From Sthenelais limicola (taxonomy: Eukaryota; Annelida; Polychaeta; Phyllodocida; Sigalionidae), in assembly GCA_942159475.1 (NCBI GenBank), contig OW804097.1:2583357-2647356 (forward strand): 64,000 bases of DNA, read 5' to 3'. How positions within the stretch are numbered: position 1 is the first letter of the stretch; each line of letters opens with the position of its first letter. The position numbers and the translations under genes were made by a program. Of the stretch, positions 1-14,500 are shown piece by piece. The notes beneath the pieces are model-generated. The model was not told where the DNA came from, made no database searches, and was given only the letters and a program-made list of their open reading frames with translations.

Positions 1-3000
1 CACTATTTTACATTCATCAATCAATAACAGGCCACTATTTTACATGCATCAATCAATAACAGACCACTATTTTACATGCATCAATCAATAAAAAGCCACT
101 ATTTTACATGCATCAATCAATAACAGGCCACTATTTGACATGCATCAATCAATAACATGCCACTATTTTACATGCATCAATAACAGGCCACTATTTTACA
201 CACAGCTATCAATAACAGACCACTATTTTACATGCAGCTATCAATAACAGACCACTATTTTAGATGCATCAATCAATAACAGGCCACTATTTTACACACA
301 GCTATCAATAACAGGCCACTATTTTACATGCAGCTATCAATAACAGACCACTATTTTACATGCAGCTATCAATAACAGGCCACTATTTTACATGCATCAA
401 TAACAGGCCACTATTTTACATGCAGCTATCAATAACAGGCCACTATTTTACACCCAGCTATCAATAACAGACCACTATTTTACATGCAGCTATCAATAAC
501 AGACCACTATTTTACATGCAGCTATCAATAACAGGCCACTATTTTACATGCATCAATAACAGACCACTATTTTACATACAGCTATCAATAACAGACCACT
601 ATTTTACATGCAGCTAACAATAACAGGCCACTATTTTACATGCAGCTATCAATAACAGGCCACTATTTTACATGCATCAATAACAGGCCACTATTTTACA
701 TGCAGCTATCAATAACAGGCCACTATTTTACATGCAGCTATCAATAACAGGCCACTATTTTACATCCAGCTATCAATAACAGGCCACTATTTTACATGCA
801 GCTATCAATAACAGACCACTATTTTACACCCAGCTATCAATAACAGGCCACTATTTTACACACAGCTATCAATAACAGGCCACTATTTTACATGCAGCTA
901 TCAATAACAGGCCACTATTTTACACACAGCTATCAATAACAGACCACTATTTTACATGCAGCTATCAATAACAGGCCACTATTTTACATGCATCAATAAC
1001 AGACCACTATTTTACATGCAGCTATCAATAACAGGCCACTATTTTACACCCAGCTATCAATAACAGACCACTATTTTACATGCAGCTATCAATAACAGGC
1101 CACTATTTTACATGCAGCTATCAATAACAGGCCACTATTTTACATGCATCAATCAATAACAGGCCACTATTTTACATGCATCAATCAATAACAGACCACT
1201 ATTTTACATGCATCAATCAATAAAAGGCCACTATTTTACATGCATCAATCAATAACATGCCACTATTTTACATGCATCAATAACAGGCCACTATTTTACA
1301 CCCAGCTATCAATAACAGGCCACTATTTTACATGCATCAATAACAGGGCACTATTTTACACCCAGCTATCAATAACAGGCCACTATTTTACATGCAGCTA
1401 TCAATAACAGACCACTATTTTACATGCATCAATAACAGGCCACTATTTTACATGCAGCTATCAATAACAGGCCACTATTTTACACACAGCTATCAATAAC
1501 AGGCCACTATTTTACACCCAGCTATCAATAACAGACCACTATTTTACACACAGCTATCAATAACAGGCCACTATTTTACACACAGCTATCAATAACAGGC
1601 CACTATTTTACATGCAGCTATCAATAACAGGCCACTATTTTACATGCAGCTATCAATAACAGGCCACTATTTTACACACAGCTATCAATAACAGACCACT
1701 ATTTTACACACAGCTATCAATAACAGGCCACTATTTTACATGCATCAATCAATAACAGGCCACTATTTTACATGCATCAATAACAGGCCACTATTTTACA
1801 CACAGCTATCAATAACAGGCCACTATTTTACATGCATCAATCAATAACAGGCCACTATTTTACACACAGCTATCAATAACAGGCCACTATTTTACACCCA
1901 GCTATCAATAACATGCCACTATTTTACACACAGCTATCAATAACAGGCCACTATTTTACACCCAGCTATCAATAACAGGCCACTATTTTACACACATCAA
2001 TCAATAACAGGCCACTATTTTACATGCATCAATCAATAACAGGCCACTATTTTACATGCAGCTATCAATAACAGACCACTATTTTACATGCAGCTATCAA
2101 TAACAGACCACTATTTTACACACAGCTATCAATAACAGGCCACTATTTTACACACAGCTATCAATAACAGACCACTATTTTACACCCAGCTATCAATAAC
2201 AGGCCACTATTTTACATGCAGCTATCAATAACAGGCCACTATTTTACACACAGCTATCAATAACAGGCCACTATTTTACATGCAGCTATCAATAACAGAC
2301 CACTATTTTACACACAGCTATCAATAACAGGCCACTATTTTACATGCAGCTATCAATAACAGGCCACTATTTTACATGCAGCTATCAATAACAGGCCACT
2401 ATTTTACACACAGCTATCAATAACAGACCACTATTTTACACACAGCTATCAATAACAGGCCACTATTTTACATGCAGCTATCAATAACAGGCCACTATTT
2501 TACACACAGCTATCAATAACAGGCCACTATTTTACATGCAGCTATCAATAACAGGCCACTATTTTACACACAGCTATCAATAACAGGCCACTATTTTACA
2601 TGCAGCTATCAATAACAGGCCACTATTTTACACACAGCTATCAATAACAGGCCACTATTTTACATGCAGCTATCAATAACAGGCCACTATTTTACATGCA
2701 GCTATCAATAACAGGCCACTATTTTACACCCAGCTATCAATAACAGGCCACTATTTTACACACAGCTATCAATAACAGGCCACTATTTTACATGCATCAA
2801 TCAATAACAGACCACTATTTTACACCCAGCTATCAATAACAGGCCACTATTTTACATGCAGCTATCAATAACAGGCCACTATTTTACATGCAGCTATCAA
2901 TAACAGGCCACTATTTTACATGCAGCTATCAATAACAGCCCACTATTTTACATGCAGCTATCAATAACAGGCCACTATTTTACATGCAGCTATCAATAAC

Positions 3001-6000
3001 AGGCCACTATTTTACATGCAGCAATCAATAACAGACCACTATTTTACACCCAGCTATCAATAACAGGCCACTATTTTACACACAGCTATCAATAACAGGC
3101 CACTATTTTACATGCAGGTATCAATACCAGGCCACTATTTTACATGCAGGTATCAATAACAGACCACTATTTTACATGCATCAATCAATAACAGGCCACT
3201 ATTTTACATGCATCTATCAATAACAGACCACTATTTTACACCCAGCTATCAATAACAGGCCACTATTTTACATGCAGCTATCAATAACAGGCCACTATTT
3301 TACATGCAGCTATCAATAACAGGCCACTATTTTACACACATCAATCAATAACAGGCCACTATTTTACACACATCAATCAATAACAGGCCACTATTTTACA
3401 CACATCAATCAATAACAGACCACTATTTTACACACATCAATCAATAACAGACCACTATTTTACACACAGCTATCAATAACAGGCCACTTTTTTACATGCA
3501 GCTATCAATAACAGGCCACTATTTTACACACAGCTATCAATAACAGACCACTATTTTACACACAGCTATCAATAACAGGCCACTATTTTACACACAGCTA
3601 TCAATAACAGACCACTATTTTACATGCAGCTATCAATAACAGGCCACTATTTTACACACATCAATCAATAACAGACCACTATTTTACACACAGCTATCAA
3701 TAACAGGCCACTATTTTACATGCATCAATCAATAACAGGCCACTATTTTACACACAGCTATCAATAACAGGCCACTATTTTACATGCAGCTATCAATAAC
3801 AGACCACTATTTTACACACAGCTATCAATAACAGACCACTATTTTACACACAGCTATCAATAACAGGCCACTATTTTACACACAGCTATCAATAACAGAC
3901 CACTATTTTACACACAGCTATCAATAACAGGCCACTATTTTACACACAGCTATCAATAACAGGCCACTATTTTACACACAGCTATCAATAACAGGCCACT
4001 ATTTTACATGCAGCTATCAATAACAGGCCACTATTTTACATGCAGCTATCAATAACAGGCCACTATTTTACACACAGCTATCAATAACAGGCCACTATTT
4101 TACACACAGCTATCAATAACAGGCCACTATTTTACATGCAGCTATCAATAACAGGCCACTATTTTACATGCATCAATCAATAACAGACCACTATTTTACA
4201 CACAGCTATCAATAACAGACCACTATTTTACATGCATCAATCAATAACAGACCACTATTTTACACCCAGCAATCAATAACAGGCCACTATTTTACATGCA
4301 GCAATCAATAACAGGCCACTATTTTACATGCAGCTATCAATAACAGACCACTATTTTACACACAGCTATCAATAACAGACCACTATTTTACATGCAGCTA
4401 TCAATAACAGGCCACTATTTTACATGCATCAATCAATAACAGGCCACTATTTTACACACATCAATCAATAACAGGCCACTATTTTACATGCAGCTATCAA
4501 TAACAGACCACTATTTTACATGCATCAATCAATAACAGACCACTATTTTACACCCAGCAATCAATAACAGGCCACTATTTTACATGCAGCAATCAATAAC
4601 AGGCCACTATTTTACATGCAGCTATCAATAACAGACCACTATTTTACACACAGCTATCAATAACAGGCCACTATTTTACATGCAGCTATCAATAACAGGC
4701 CACTATTTTACATGCAGCTATCAATAACAGGCCACTATTTTACACCCAGCTATCAATAACAGACCACTATTTTACACACAGCTATCAATAACAGGCCACT
4801 ATTTTACATGCAGCTATCAATAACAGGCCACTATTTTACATGCATCAATCAATAACAGACCACTATTTTACATGCAGCTATCAATAACAGACCACTATTT
4901 TACACACAGCTATCAATAACAGTCCACTATTTTACATGCAGCTATCAATAACAGGCCACTATTTTACATGCATCAATCAATAACAGGCCACTATTTTACA
5001 TGCAGCTATCAATAACAGGCCACTATTTTACATGCAGCTATCAATAACAGTCCACTATTTTACACACAGCTATCAATAACAGTCCACTATTTTACACACA
5101 GCTATCAATAACCGGCCACTATTTTACACACAGCTATCAATAACCGGCCACTATTTTACACACAGCTATCAATAACAGGCCACTATTTTACACCCAGCTA
5201 TCAATAACAGGCCACTATTTTACACACAGCTATCAATAACAGACCACTATTTTACACACAGCTATCAACAACAGGCCACTATTTTACATGCATCAATCAA
5301 TAACAGGCCACTATTTTACACACAGCTATCAATAACAGGCCACTATTTTACACCCAGCAATCAATAACAGGCCACTATTTTACATGCATCAATCAATAAC
5401 AGGCCACTATTTTACACACAGCTATAAATAACAGGCCACTATTTTACATGCATCAATCAATAACAGGCCACTATTTTACACACAGCTATCAATAACAGAC
5501 CACTATTTTACATGCAGCTATCAACAACAGGCCACTATTTTACATGCATCAATCAATAACAGGCCACTATTTTACACACAGCTATCAATAACAGGCCACT
5601 ATTTTACACACAGCTATCAATAACAGGCCACTATTTTACACACAGCTATCAATAACAGACCACTATTTTACACACAGCTATCAATAACAGGCCACTATTT
5701 TACACACAGCTATCAATAACAGGCCACTATTTTACATGCAGCTATCAATAACAGGCCACTATTTTACACACAGCTATCAATAACAGACCACTATTTTACA
5801 TGCATCAATCAATAACAGGCCACTATTTTACACACAGCTATCAATAACAGGCCACTATTTTACACACAGCTATCAATAACAGGCCACTATTTTACACACA
5901 GCTATCAATAACAGACCACTATTTTACACGCATCTATCAATAACAGGCCACTATTTTACACACAGCTATCAATAACAGGCCACTATTTTACATGCAGCTA

Positions 6001-7479
6001 TCAATAACAGGCCACTGTTTTACACACAGCTATCAATAACAGGCCACTATTTCACATGCATCAATCAATAACAGGCCACTATTTTACACACAGCTATCAA
6101 TAACAGACCACTATTTTACACACAGCTATCAATAACAGGCCACTATTTTACATGCAGCTATCAATAACAGACCACTATTTTACATGCAGCTATCAATAAC
6201 AGGCCACTATTTTACATGCATCAATCAATAACAGGCCACTATTTTACACACAGCTATCAATAACAGGCCACTATTTTACATGCAGCTATCAATAACAGGC
6301 CACTATTTTACATGCATCAATCAATAACAGACCACTATTTTACATGCAGCTATCAATAACAGGCCACTATTTTACACACAGCTATCAATAACAGGCCACT
6401 ATTTTACATGCAGCTATCAATAACAGGCCACTATTTTACATGCAGCTATCAATAACAGGCCACTATTTTACATGCATCAATCAATAACAGGCCACTATTT
6501 TACACACAGCTATCAATAACAGGCCACTATTTTACATGCAGCTATCAATAACAGGCCACTATTTTACATGCAGCTATCAATAACAGGCCACTATTTTACA
6601 CACAGCTATCAATAACAGGCCACTATTTTACATGCAGCTATCAATAACAGGCCACTATTTTACACCCAGCTATCAATAACAGGCCACTATTTTACACACA
6701 GCTATCAATAACAGGCCACTATTTTACATGCAGCTATCAATAACAGACCACTATTTTACATGCATCAATCAATAACAGGCCACTATTTTACACCCAGCTA
6801 TCAATAACAGGCCACTATTTTACACCCAGCTATCAATAACAGACCACTATTTTACACCCAGCTATCAATAACAGGCCACTATTTTACACACATCAATCAA
6901 TAACAGGCCACTATTTTACATGCAGCTATCAATAAAAGGCCACTATTTTACACACAGCTATCAATAACAGGCCACTATTTTACACACAACTATCAATAAC
7001 AGACCACTATTTTACACCCAGCTATCAATAACAGGCCACTATTTTACACACAGCTATCAATAACAGGCCACTATTTTACACACAGCTATCAATAACAGAC
7101 CACTATTTTACACACAGCTATCAATAACAGGCCACTATTTTACATGCATCAATAACAGGCCACTATTTTACATGCAGCTATCAATAACAGGCCACTATTT
7201 TACATGCAGCTATCAATAACAGGCCACTATTTTACACACAGCTATCAATAACAGACCACTATTTTACACACAGCTATCAATAACAGGCCACTATTTTACA
7301 CACAGCTATCAATAAAAGGCCACTATTTTACACACAGCTATCAATAACAGGCCACTATTTTACACACAGCTATCAATAACAGACCACTATTTTACATGCA
7401 GCTATCAATAACAGGCCACTATTTTACATGCAGCTATCAATAACAGGCCACTATTTTACACACATCAATCAATAACAGG
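1..7479. repeat. 32-bp satellite array, block A
   Basis: An uninterrupted tandem array of about 230 monomers, mostly 32 bp, with occasional 28-bp monomers that lack four bases. Each monomer has a nearly invariant core (CCACTATTTTACA) and a variable part. The variants are ATGCAGCTATC, ACACAGCTATC, ACCCAGCTATC, ATGCATCAATC and ACACATCAATC, followed by AATAACAG and then G or A before the next CCACT. The array already runs at base 1, so its left edge lies outside the window. It ends at an AGG that is duplicated on the far side of the inserted transposon, so this block and the block at 11550-19580 were one array. No coding potential is visible. Confidence 0.98.
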
Positions 7480-10400
7480 CACTGGAAAAAAAATCCTGGT
7501 TTTACTTTTTAAATCCTAACCCAATCTTCACTAAATCCACATACTTAGGAAATATGTGTGCATCCACACACTGGCAGTTTATCCTTATAAATCTGTAATC
7601 CCTAAATCCAGTGTAAATCTGAACAGGTTGGAGATTGTTTACTCAACAATTAGTATCATCCATTTCTCCTTAATTAGATTACTGTGGTACAGCTGGCTCT
7701 TCGCGTTCTTGGTGTTATAATGTAATACACTACCACTACAGAGTACTGGTTCATATGTACTGTTTCATATGAGAATATTGAGTAAAAATAAAGAAAGAGT
7801 TAATATAATTGGGCAGCTAAATTCTGGTGCAAAGATCGACTTAACATGTGTGGGTGGGAGCAATGGTGTGGGTGGGGCTAAGTCCTATAAGCATATTGCT
7901 ATTAATTAATTGGTAATTTCTAACGATTCAAACATCACCAAAGGTCAACTAATTATAGAGGTGCTGGTGTATATAAGGTAATACACAACAATTTTATCCC
8001 ACTTTTCACAGCTCATATTGTTGAAGTCGCCTGTATTGCATCTTAGAAACATGGTTTATTGTCATGTGTGTTCAGCAAACCATGACGCAGGTTATTCTGG
8101 AGCTTTGTCAATTACTCCATACACACAGAGTGGCCGTGGTGGGCTTATGTAGTAGTGTATGCTACCAGTACTAGAGAAACGGTTCCCCTTTCTTATAGCC
8201 TGCTTAGCTATCCTCATCCCATATACATACCTACATCTCCCTCCCTTTCTACCTCTGCCCCTTCTACTCCACTCTGCCTCCCTCTCTCCCCTCCCTCCCT
8301 CTCCTCTCTCTCCGGATCTGGATAGCTTTATATCCTGCTAACAAGTATCTGTTACTGTGACACACATAAAGTAATATCATGTACTAGTATTCAAACATTT
8401 TATCTCTTTACCCTCCATGTATTTTGCAGTAAATTAACTTGTTTGTCTGTGACTATGATATGTAATTCAAGGGCTGACCACATATTTAATTACATTTACA
8501 TAAAAATGTGTTTTATGAACATAATCGGCCAGAGAGTCAATGATTACCCTGAAATAATGTGTTTGTATGGTTAAAAAATCCTTAAAATCCTTAAAAAACC
8601 CTTATATCAAGATATATCAAGTACATGTATACTAATTTGAAACATTATGCATATATTTTTATGCATACGTCATTTATGTTGGAATATTTACGAAGCAATG
8701 GGAGCAATGGAAGCAATTTTTAAAAAATATGAATTTTCATATGGCCAAATGATGCATTTTTGGCGGAATTGCTCATTTATAAGGTTTATAATTCTACACT
8801 GCATAGCAAATCCCTATTAGAAGCTAATCATCTAGATGTGACTAAAAGCGGAGCAAGAGAAAGAGAGGGAGAGAGAGAATAAATGAAAGCTGGATAGAAC
8901 AGACGGAAGAAGACTTATTATATTTTATTCATCACCTCTATACCCTTTATGCATAAAGCTAGAACTTTACCAACACACCTCCCAATGTTGTATGATGTTC
9001 ACGCACACTTTAAAATTCGCACTCATGGATTGTTCTAACATTGACAGGCAATTGTTTACTTGGATACCTTTGTTAGCTTAATCATACATCAACCATCAAC
9101 TATACCTGATCCCTTATATCAACGATAATACAATACAGGTTCTTAAATGACAGTCATAACAGCTAATTTAAATACTTAATGATTTGTAATTACCGCCTGG
9201 TCAATGAAAAATATATCTAAGGAAAGTAGGTTTCCGACATACTACCATATTTTGGAGACTTGACTGATTAACTTGCACAATCTTTATAGCTACAGCAAGC
9301 TGATGAAATGAGGAATCCAACAGTATGCATAATTCTGATCTCAGTCTAACAGGGAAAGCATTATCGCCATGAGTAATCGTTACGCAAGTTGCGAAAAATC
9401 GTTGGGAAATCTTTTCAAAGTTGCAAAAATTCCGCAACTTTGAAAAGATTTAATTATGAAACGGAATTTGTCCTAAATGCGATTTCTTAAGTCCTTTGTC
9501 CCTGATTGTGACACAGTACCCAGAAGTAGAAAACCCTACCTATATGATAGGGAATTGCGTTCCAATCGTGTCCCAGATAAGAGTAGGTAGGCAGATTTAT
9601 GAACCGCATTAGGGTTGATATATTTAGGTAATTTTAGCACTATTTTGAATGCAGAATTCTGTAGAGATTCTAGTTTTTGTATGTGCCTCTGTGCTGTCGA
9701 ACTAGAGATCATATTCAATAATTGGCAGTATCATGCTTTTATTTATGAGTGATAAGGTATTTTCCTCACAAAATCCGTATAAATTATTCTGACATGGCTT
9801 TAAATCTCGATCTGACAATGTGTATTTTTTCACCATGATATTTTTAAATTAACTCTATGTGACGAGCTTCACACATAGGATATTCCCTGCCATTAAATGG
9901 GTAGGATTATCTACTACTGGGCATGCATGGGTATAGAAAGAGGAGAAATGAGTTCATTAGAAAGACAAACCATGCAGCTTCATACATCCAAACCCAGCAT
10001 CTTACAGTTTGTGTTTATTCAGTGTGACCCAATTATCTTATACATGTGTGGTTCACTGACTTACACCACCAGCCTCTGTACCTGCACTTTTGGCTTTAGT
10101 CACGGCTGACTGAACACTGATGGCAATGCATGTAATCAATGTGATGTGTTAAAGAAAAAGGAGTCTTAAAGTCGCAATAAATGCATGAGTCCCTCTAAAT
10201 GAATGCAGTAATTAGCTTTTATTTTTTTGAAAGAGAAACATGAAATTCTTTAAGATTTATAATGGAAAATCATGCCCAAGTACACAGTATCACTAAGGAT
10301 ATAATTATGCACATATACATTGGATATTCAATAGGATAAATCTACTACCGGGTAGGAGAGAGGGTAGCCTCCCAAGCATGGGAGGCTAAAGAAAGGGGAA

Positions 10401-11549
10401 TCGTTTCTCTAGTAATACAAACCACCACATAAGCCCACCTCGGCCACTCTGTGTTTACAGAGTAATTGGCTAAGCTACTGCTGTCTTAGGCCAGTCTCCA
10501 TATGCAACCTTATTCATGGTTCACTACCCAGGACGATAAAATGTGTTCCTAGTATAACCTGTAGTAAGAAAGTATATATGTTTGAGGGATTGTTGTATAG
10601 TGTAGATTGGTGTATGAGGGCGGGGGTGGGGTGGAGCAGGTAGCTTCTCATGTTACATATAACATGCCATACATCAGTATTGATGCATCGGCTCAGGGGT
10701 ACGTGTATATAATTACAAGCCAATATCAAAATCACTTTTACTGACCAATAAGCTCAATTACTACTGGATTTTTACTGATAAAAAAAGTTGTTAGCACACC
10801 CCAAAAAGTTATATAATATACATAAGAGCACTTGATTAAAATGGAATTATTCGGAAAAAATAGCTTGTGGGAACCCTGGATTATTTATTTGTTGGGTGCT
10901 TTGCGCTGTTTGTAGCATAGATATATGTCCCAAGTTTCAAGGCTGTACATTGAGCATATACTAGTAAATGACCATTACAAAATATTGCAAACATTTTGTT
11001 CATGCATACAAAATATAGAAGTACTTATTGGATGTTTTAATGTTCACCATTATTGGAATTTGCTAGATCTCATCTTTTCAAATGTGATATCTCAGAACCC
11101 ATTTTTTGCGACTTGGGACTCATTTTCCTGTGACACATCACATATGTTACATAACTGGGAAGGCAAGTTGTACATTTGCAGGCGACTTCACCCATATGAT
11201 TTGTGAAAAGGGGTATAACTTTGGTGTGTATTCCCCATGATATAAATCTGTCCCCTCTCAATAGCCTCATATGTACCAGTAGTCTGTAGTGGTAGTGCAT
11301 AGCATTGTAACACCAAGTAAAAGGAGAGCAAGCTGCACCTGAGTTATCCAATTAGTGGGTAATGGGTAATACTGATTGTTGAGTAAACAATGCCCATCCT
11401 GTTCAGATTTATACTGGATTTATGGATGATTCAAGGATTTACAAGGATGCGCCACCAGTGTGTGGATGCACACATATTTCCTAAGTATGTGGATTGAGTG
11501 AGGATTGGATAAGGATTTAAAAAGTAAAACCAGGATTTTTTTTCCAGTG
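7480..11549. mobile_element. CACTG-ended TIR transposon inserted in the satellite (CACTA/EnSpm-like, no transposase seen)
   Basis: A 4070-bp non-satellite segment bounded by inverted repeats. The left end reads CACTGGAAAAAAAATCCTGG and the right end is its reverse complement. Similarity of the two ends continues for about 300 bp (7480-7785 against 11255-11549). A second inverted pair lies further in (about 8109-8206 against 10384-10470). The satellite triplet AGG at 7477-7479 recurs at 11550-11552, and removing the element plus one AGG restores a normal satellite monomer. A CACTG terminus with a 3-bp target duplication is the known signature of the CACTA/EnSpm group; the assignment is inference. 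Open frames inside are short and none resembles a transposase, so it looks non-autonomous or decayed. Confidence 0.85.
10927..11141. mobile_element. Probable short or decayed member of the GTGATGTG MITE family
   Basis: The right end (about 11050-11141) matches the right ends of the MITEs at 50873, 53763 and 54668. It includes the block resembling GATCTCATCTTTTCAAAT, the 'TTTGCGACTT' block and the terminal CACATCAC. The left end is diverged (GTCCCAAGTTTCAAGG). ATAT at 10923-10926 and 11142-11145 could be a 4-bp target duplication. The right end is well supported, the left boundary is a guess. Confidence 0.45.
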
Positions 11550-14500
11550 AGGCCACTATTTTACATGCAGCTATCAAAAACAGGCCACTATTTTACATGC
11601 AGCTATCAATAACAGGCCACTATTTTACACACAGCTATCAATAACAGACCACTATTTTACACCCAGCTATCAATAACAGGCCACTATTTTACACACAGCT
11701 ATCAATAACAGACCACTATTTTACACCCAGCTATCAAAAACAGGCCACTATTTTACATGCAGCTATCAATAACAGGCCACTATTTTACATGCAGCTATCA
11801 ATAACAGACCACTATTTTACACACATCTATCAATAACAGGCCACTATTTTACACCCAGCTATCAATAACAGGCCACTATTTTACACCCAGCTATCAATAA
11901 CAGGCCACTATTTTACATGCAGCTATCAATAACAGGCCACTATTTTACATGCAGCTATCAATAACAGGCCACTATTTTACATGCATCAATCAATAACAGG
12001 CCACTATTTTACATGCAGCTATCAATAACAGGCCACTATTTTACACCCAGCTATCAATAACAGGCCACTATTTTACACCCAGCTATCAATAACAGGCCAC
12101 TATTTTACACCCACCTATCAATAACAGGCCACTATTTTACATGCAGCTATCAATAACAGGCCACTATTTTACATGCAGCTATCAATAACAGACCACTATT
12201 TTACATACAGCTATCAATAACAGGCCACTATTTTACACACATCAATCAATAACAGGCCACTATTTTACATGCAGCTATCAATAACAGGCCACTATTTTAC
12301 ACCCAGCTATCAATAACAGGCCACTATTTTACACCCAGCTATCAATAACAGTCCACTATTTTTCATGCAGCTATCAATAACAGGCCACTATTTTACACCC
12401 AGCTATCAATAACAGGCCACTATTTTACATGCAGCTATCAATAACAGTCCACTATTTTACATGCAGCTATCAATAACAGACCACTATTTTACACACAGCT
12501 ATCAATAACAGGCCACTATTTTACATGCAGCTATCAATAACAGGCCACTATTTTACACACAGCTATCAATAACAGCCCACTATTTTACATGCATCTATCA
12601 ATAACAGGCCACTATTTTACATGCAGCTATCAATAACAGACCACTTTTTTACACCCAGCTATCAATAACAGACCACTATTTTACATGCAGCTATCAATAA
12701 CAGGCCACTATTTTACACACAGCTATCAATAACAGACCACTTTTTTACACCCAGCTATCAATAACAGACCACTATTTTACATGCAGCTATCAATAACAGA
12801 CCACTATTTTACACACAGCTATCAATAACAGGCCACTATTTTACACCCAGCTATCAATAACAGGCCACTATTTTACATGCAGCTATCAATAACAGGCCAC
12901 TATTTTACACACAGCTATCAATAACAGACCACTTTTTTACACCCAGCTATCAATAACAGACCACTATTTTACATGCAGCTATCAATAACAGACCACTATT
13001 TTACATGCAGCTATCAATAACAGGCCACTATTTTACATGCAGCTATCAATAACAGGCCACTATTTTACATGCAGCTATCAATAACAGGCCATTATTTTAC
13101 ACCCAGCTATCAATAACAGTCCACTATTTTTCATGCAGCTATCAATAACAGGCCACTATTTTACACCCAGCTATCAATAACAGGCCACTATTTTACATGC
13201 AGCTATCAATAACAGTCCACTATTTTACATGCAGCTATCAATAACAGACCACTATTTTACACACAGCTATCAATAACAGGCCACTATTTTACACACATCA
13301 ATCAATAACAGACCACTTTTTTACACCCAGCTATCAATAACAGACCACTATTTTACATGCAGCTATCAATAACAGGCCACTATTTTACACACAGCTATCA
13401 ATAACAGGCCACTATTTTACATGCATCAATCAATAACAGGCCACTATTTTACACACAGCTATCAATAACAGGCCACTATTTTACATGCAGCTATCAATAA
13501 CAGACCACTATTTTACACCCAGCTATCAATAACAGACCACTATTTTACATGCAGCTATCAATAACAGGCCACTTTTTTACACCCAGCTATCAATAACAGA
13601 CCACTATTTTACATGCAGCTATCAATAACAGACCACTATTTTACATGCAGCTATCAATAACAGGCCACTATTTTACATGCAGCTATCAATAACAGGCCAC
13701 TATTTTACATGCAGCTATCAATAACAGGCCACTATTTTACATGCAGCTATCAATAACAGGCCACTATTTTACACACAGCTATCAATAACAGGCCACTATT
13801 TTACACACAGCTATCAATAACAGGCCACTATTTTACACACAGCTATCAATAACAGAGCACTATTTTACACACAGCTATCAATAACAGGCCACTATTTTAC
13901 ACACAGCTATCAATAACAGGCCACTATTTTACACACAGCTATCAATAACAGACCACTATTTTACATGCAGCTATCAATAACAGACCACTATTTTACATGC
14001 AGCTATCAATAACAGGCCACTATTTTACATGCAGCTGCCAATAACAGGCCACTATTTTACATGCAGCTATCAATAACAGACCACTATTTTACACACAGCT
14101 ATCAATAACAGAGCACTATTTTACACACAGCTATCAATAACAGGCCACTATTTTACACACAGCTATCAATAACAGGCCACTATTTTACACACAGCTATCA
14201 ATAACAGAGCACTATTTTACACACAGCTATCAATAACAGGCCACTATTTTACATGCAGCTGCCAATAACAGGCCACTATTTTACATGCAGCTATCAATAA
14301 CAGGCCACTATTTTACTCACAGCTATCAATAACAGGCCACTATTTTACACACAGCTATCAATAACAGGCCACTATTTTACATGCAGCTATCAATAACAGG
14401 CCACTATTTTACATGCAGCTATCAATAACAGGCCACTATTTTACATGCAGCTATCAATAACAGGCCACTATTTTACTCACAGCTATCAATAACAGGCCAC

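Noticed and set aside
9920..9965. Possible hammerhead or other ribozyme cores here and near CTGATGA matches elsewhere (9300, 59920)
   Set aside because: CTGATGA-like strings occur without the paired stems and GAAA spacing required.
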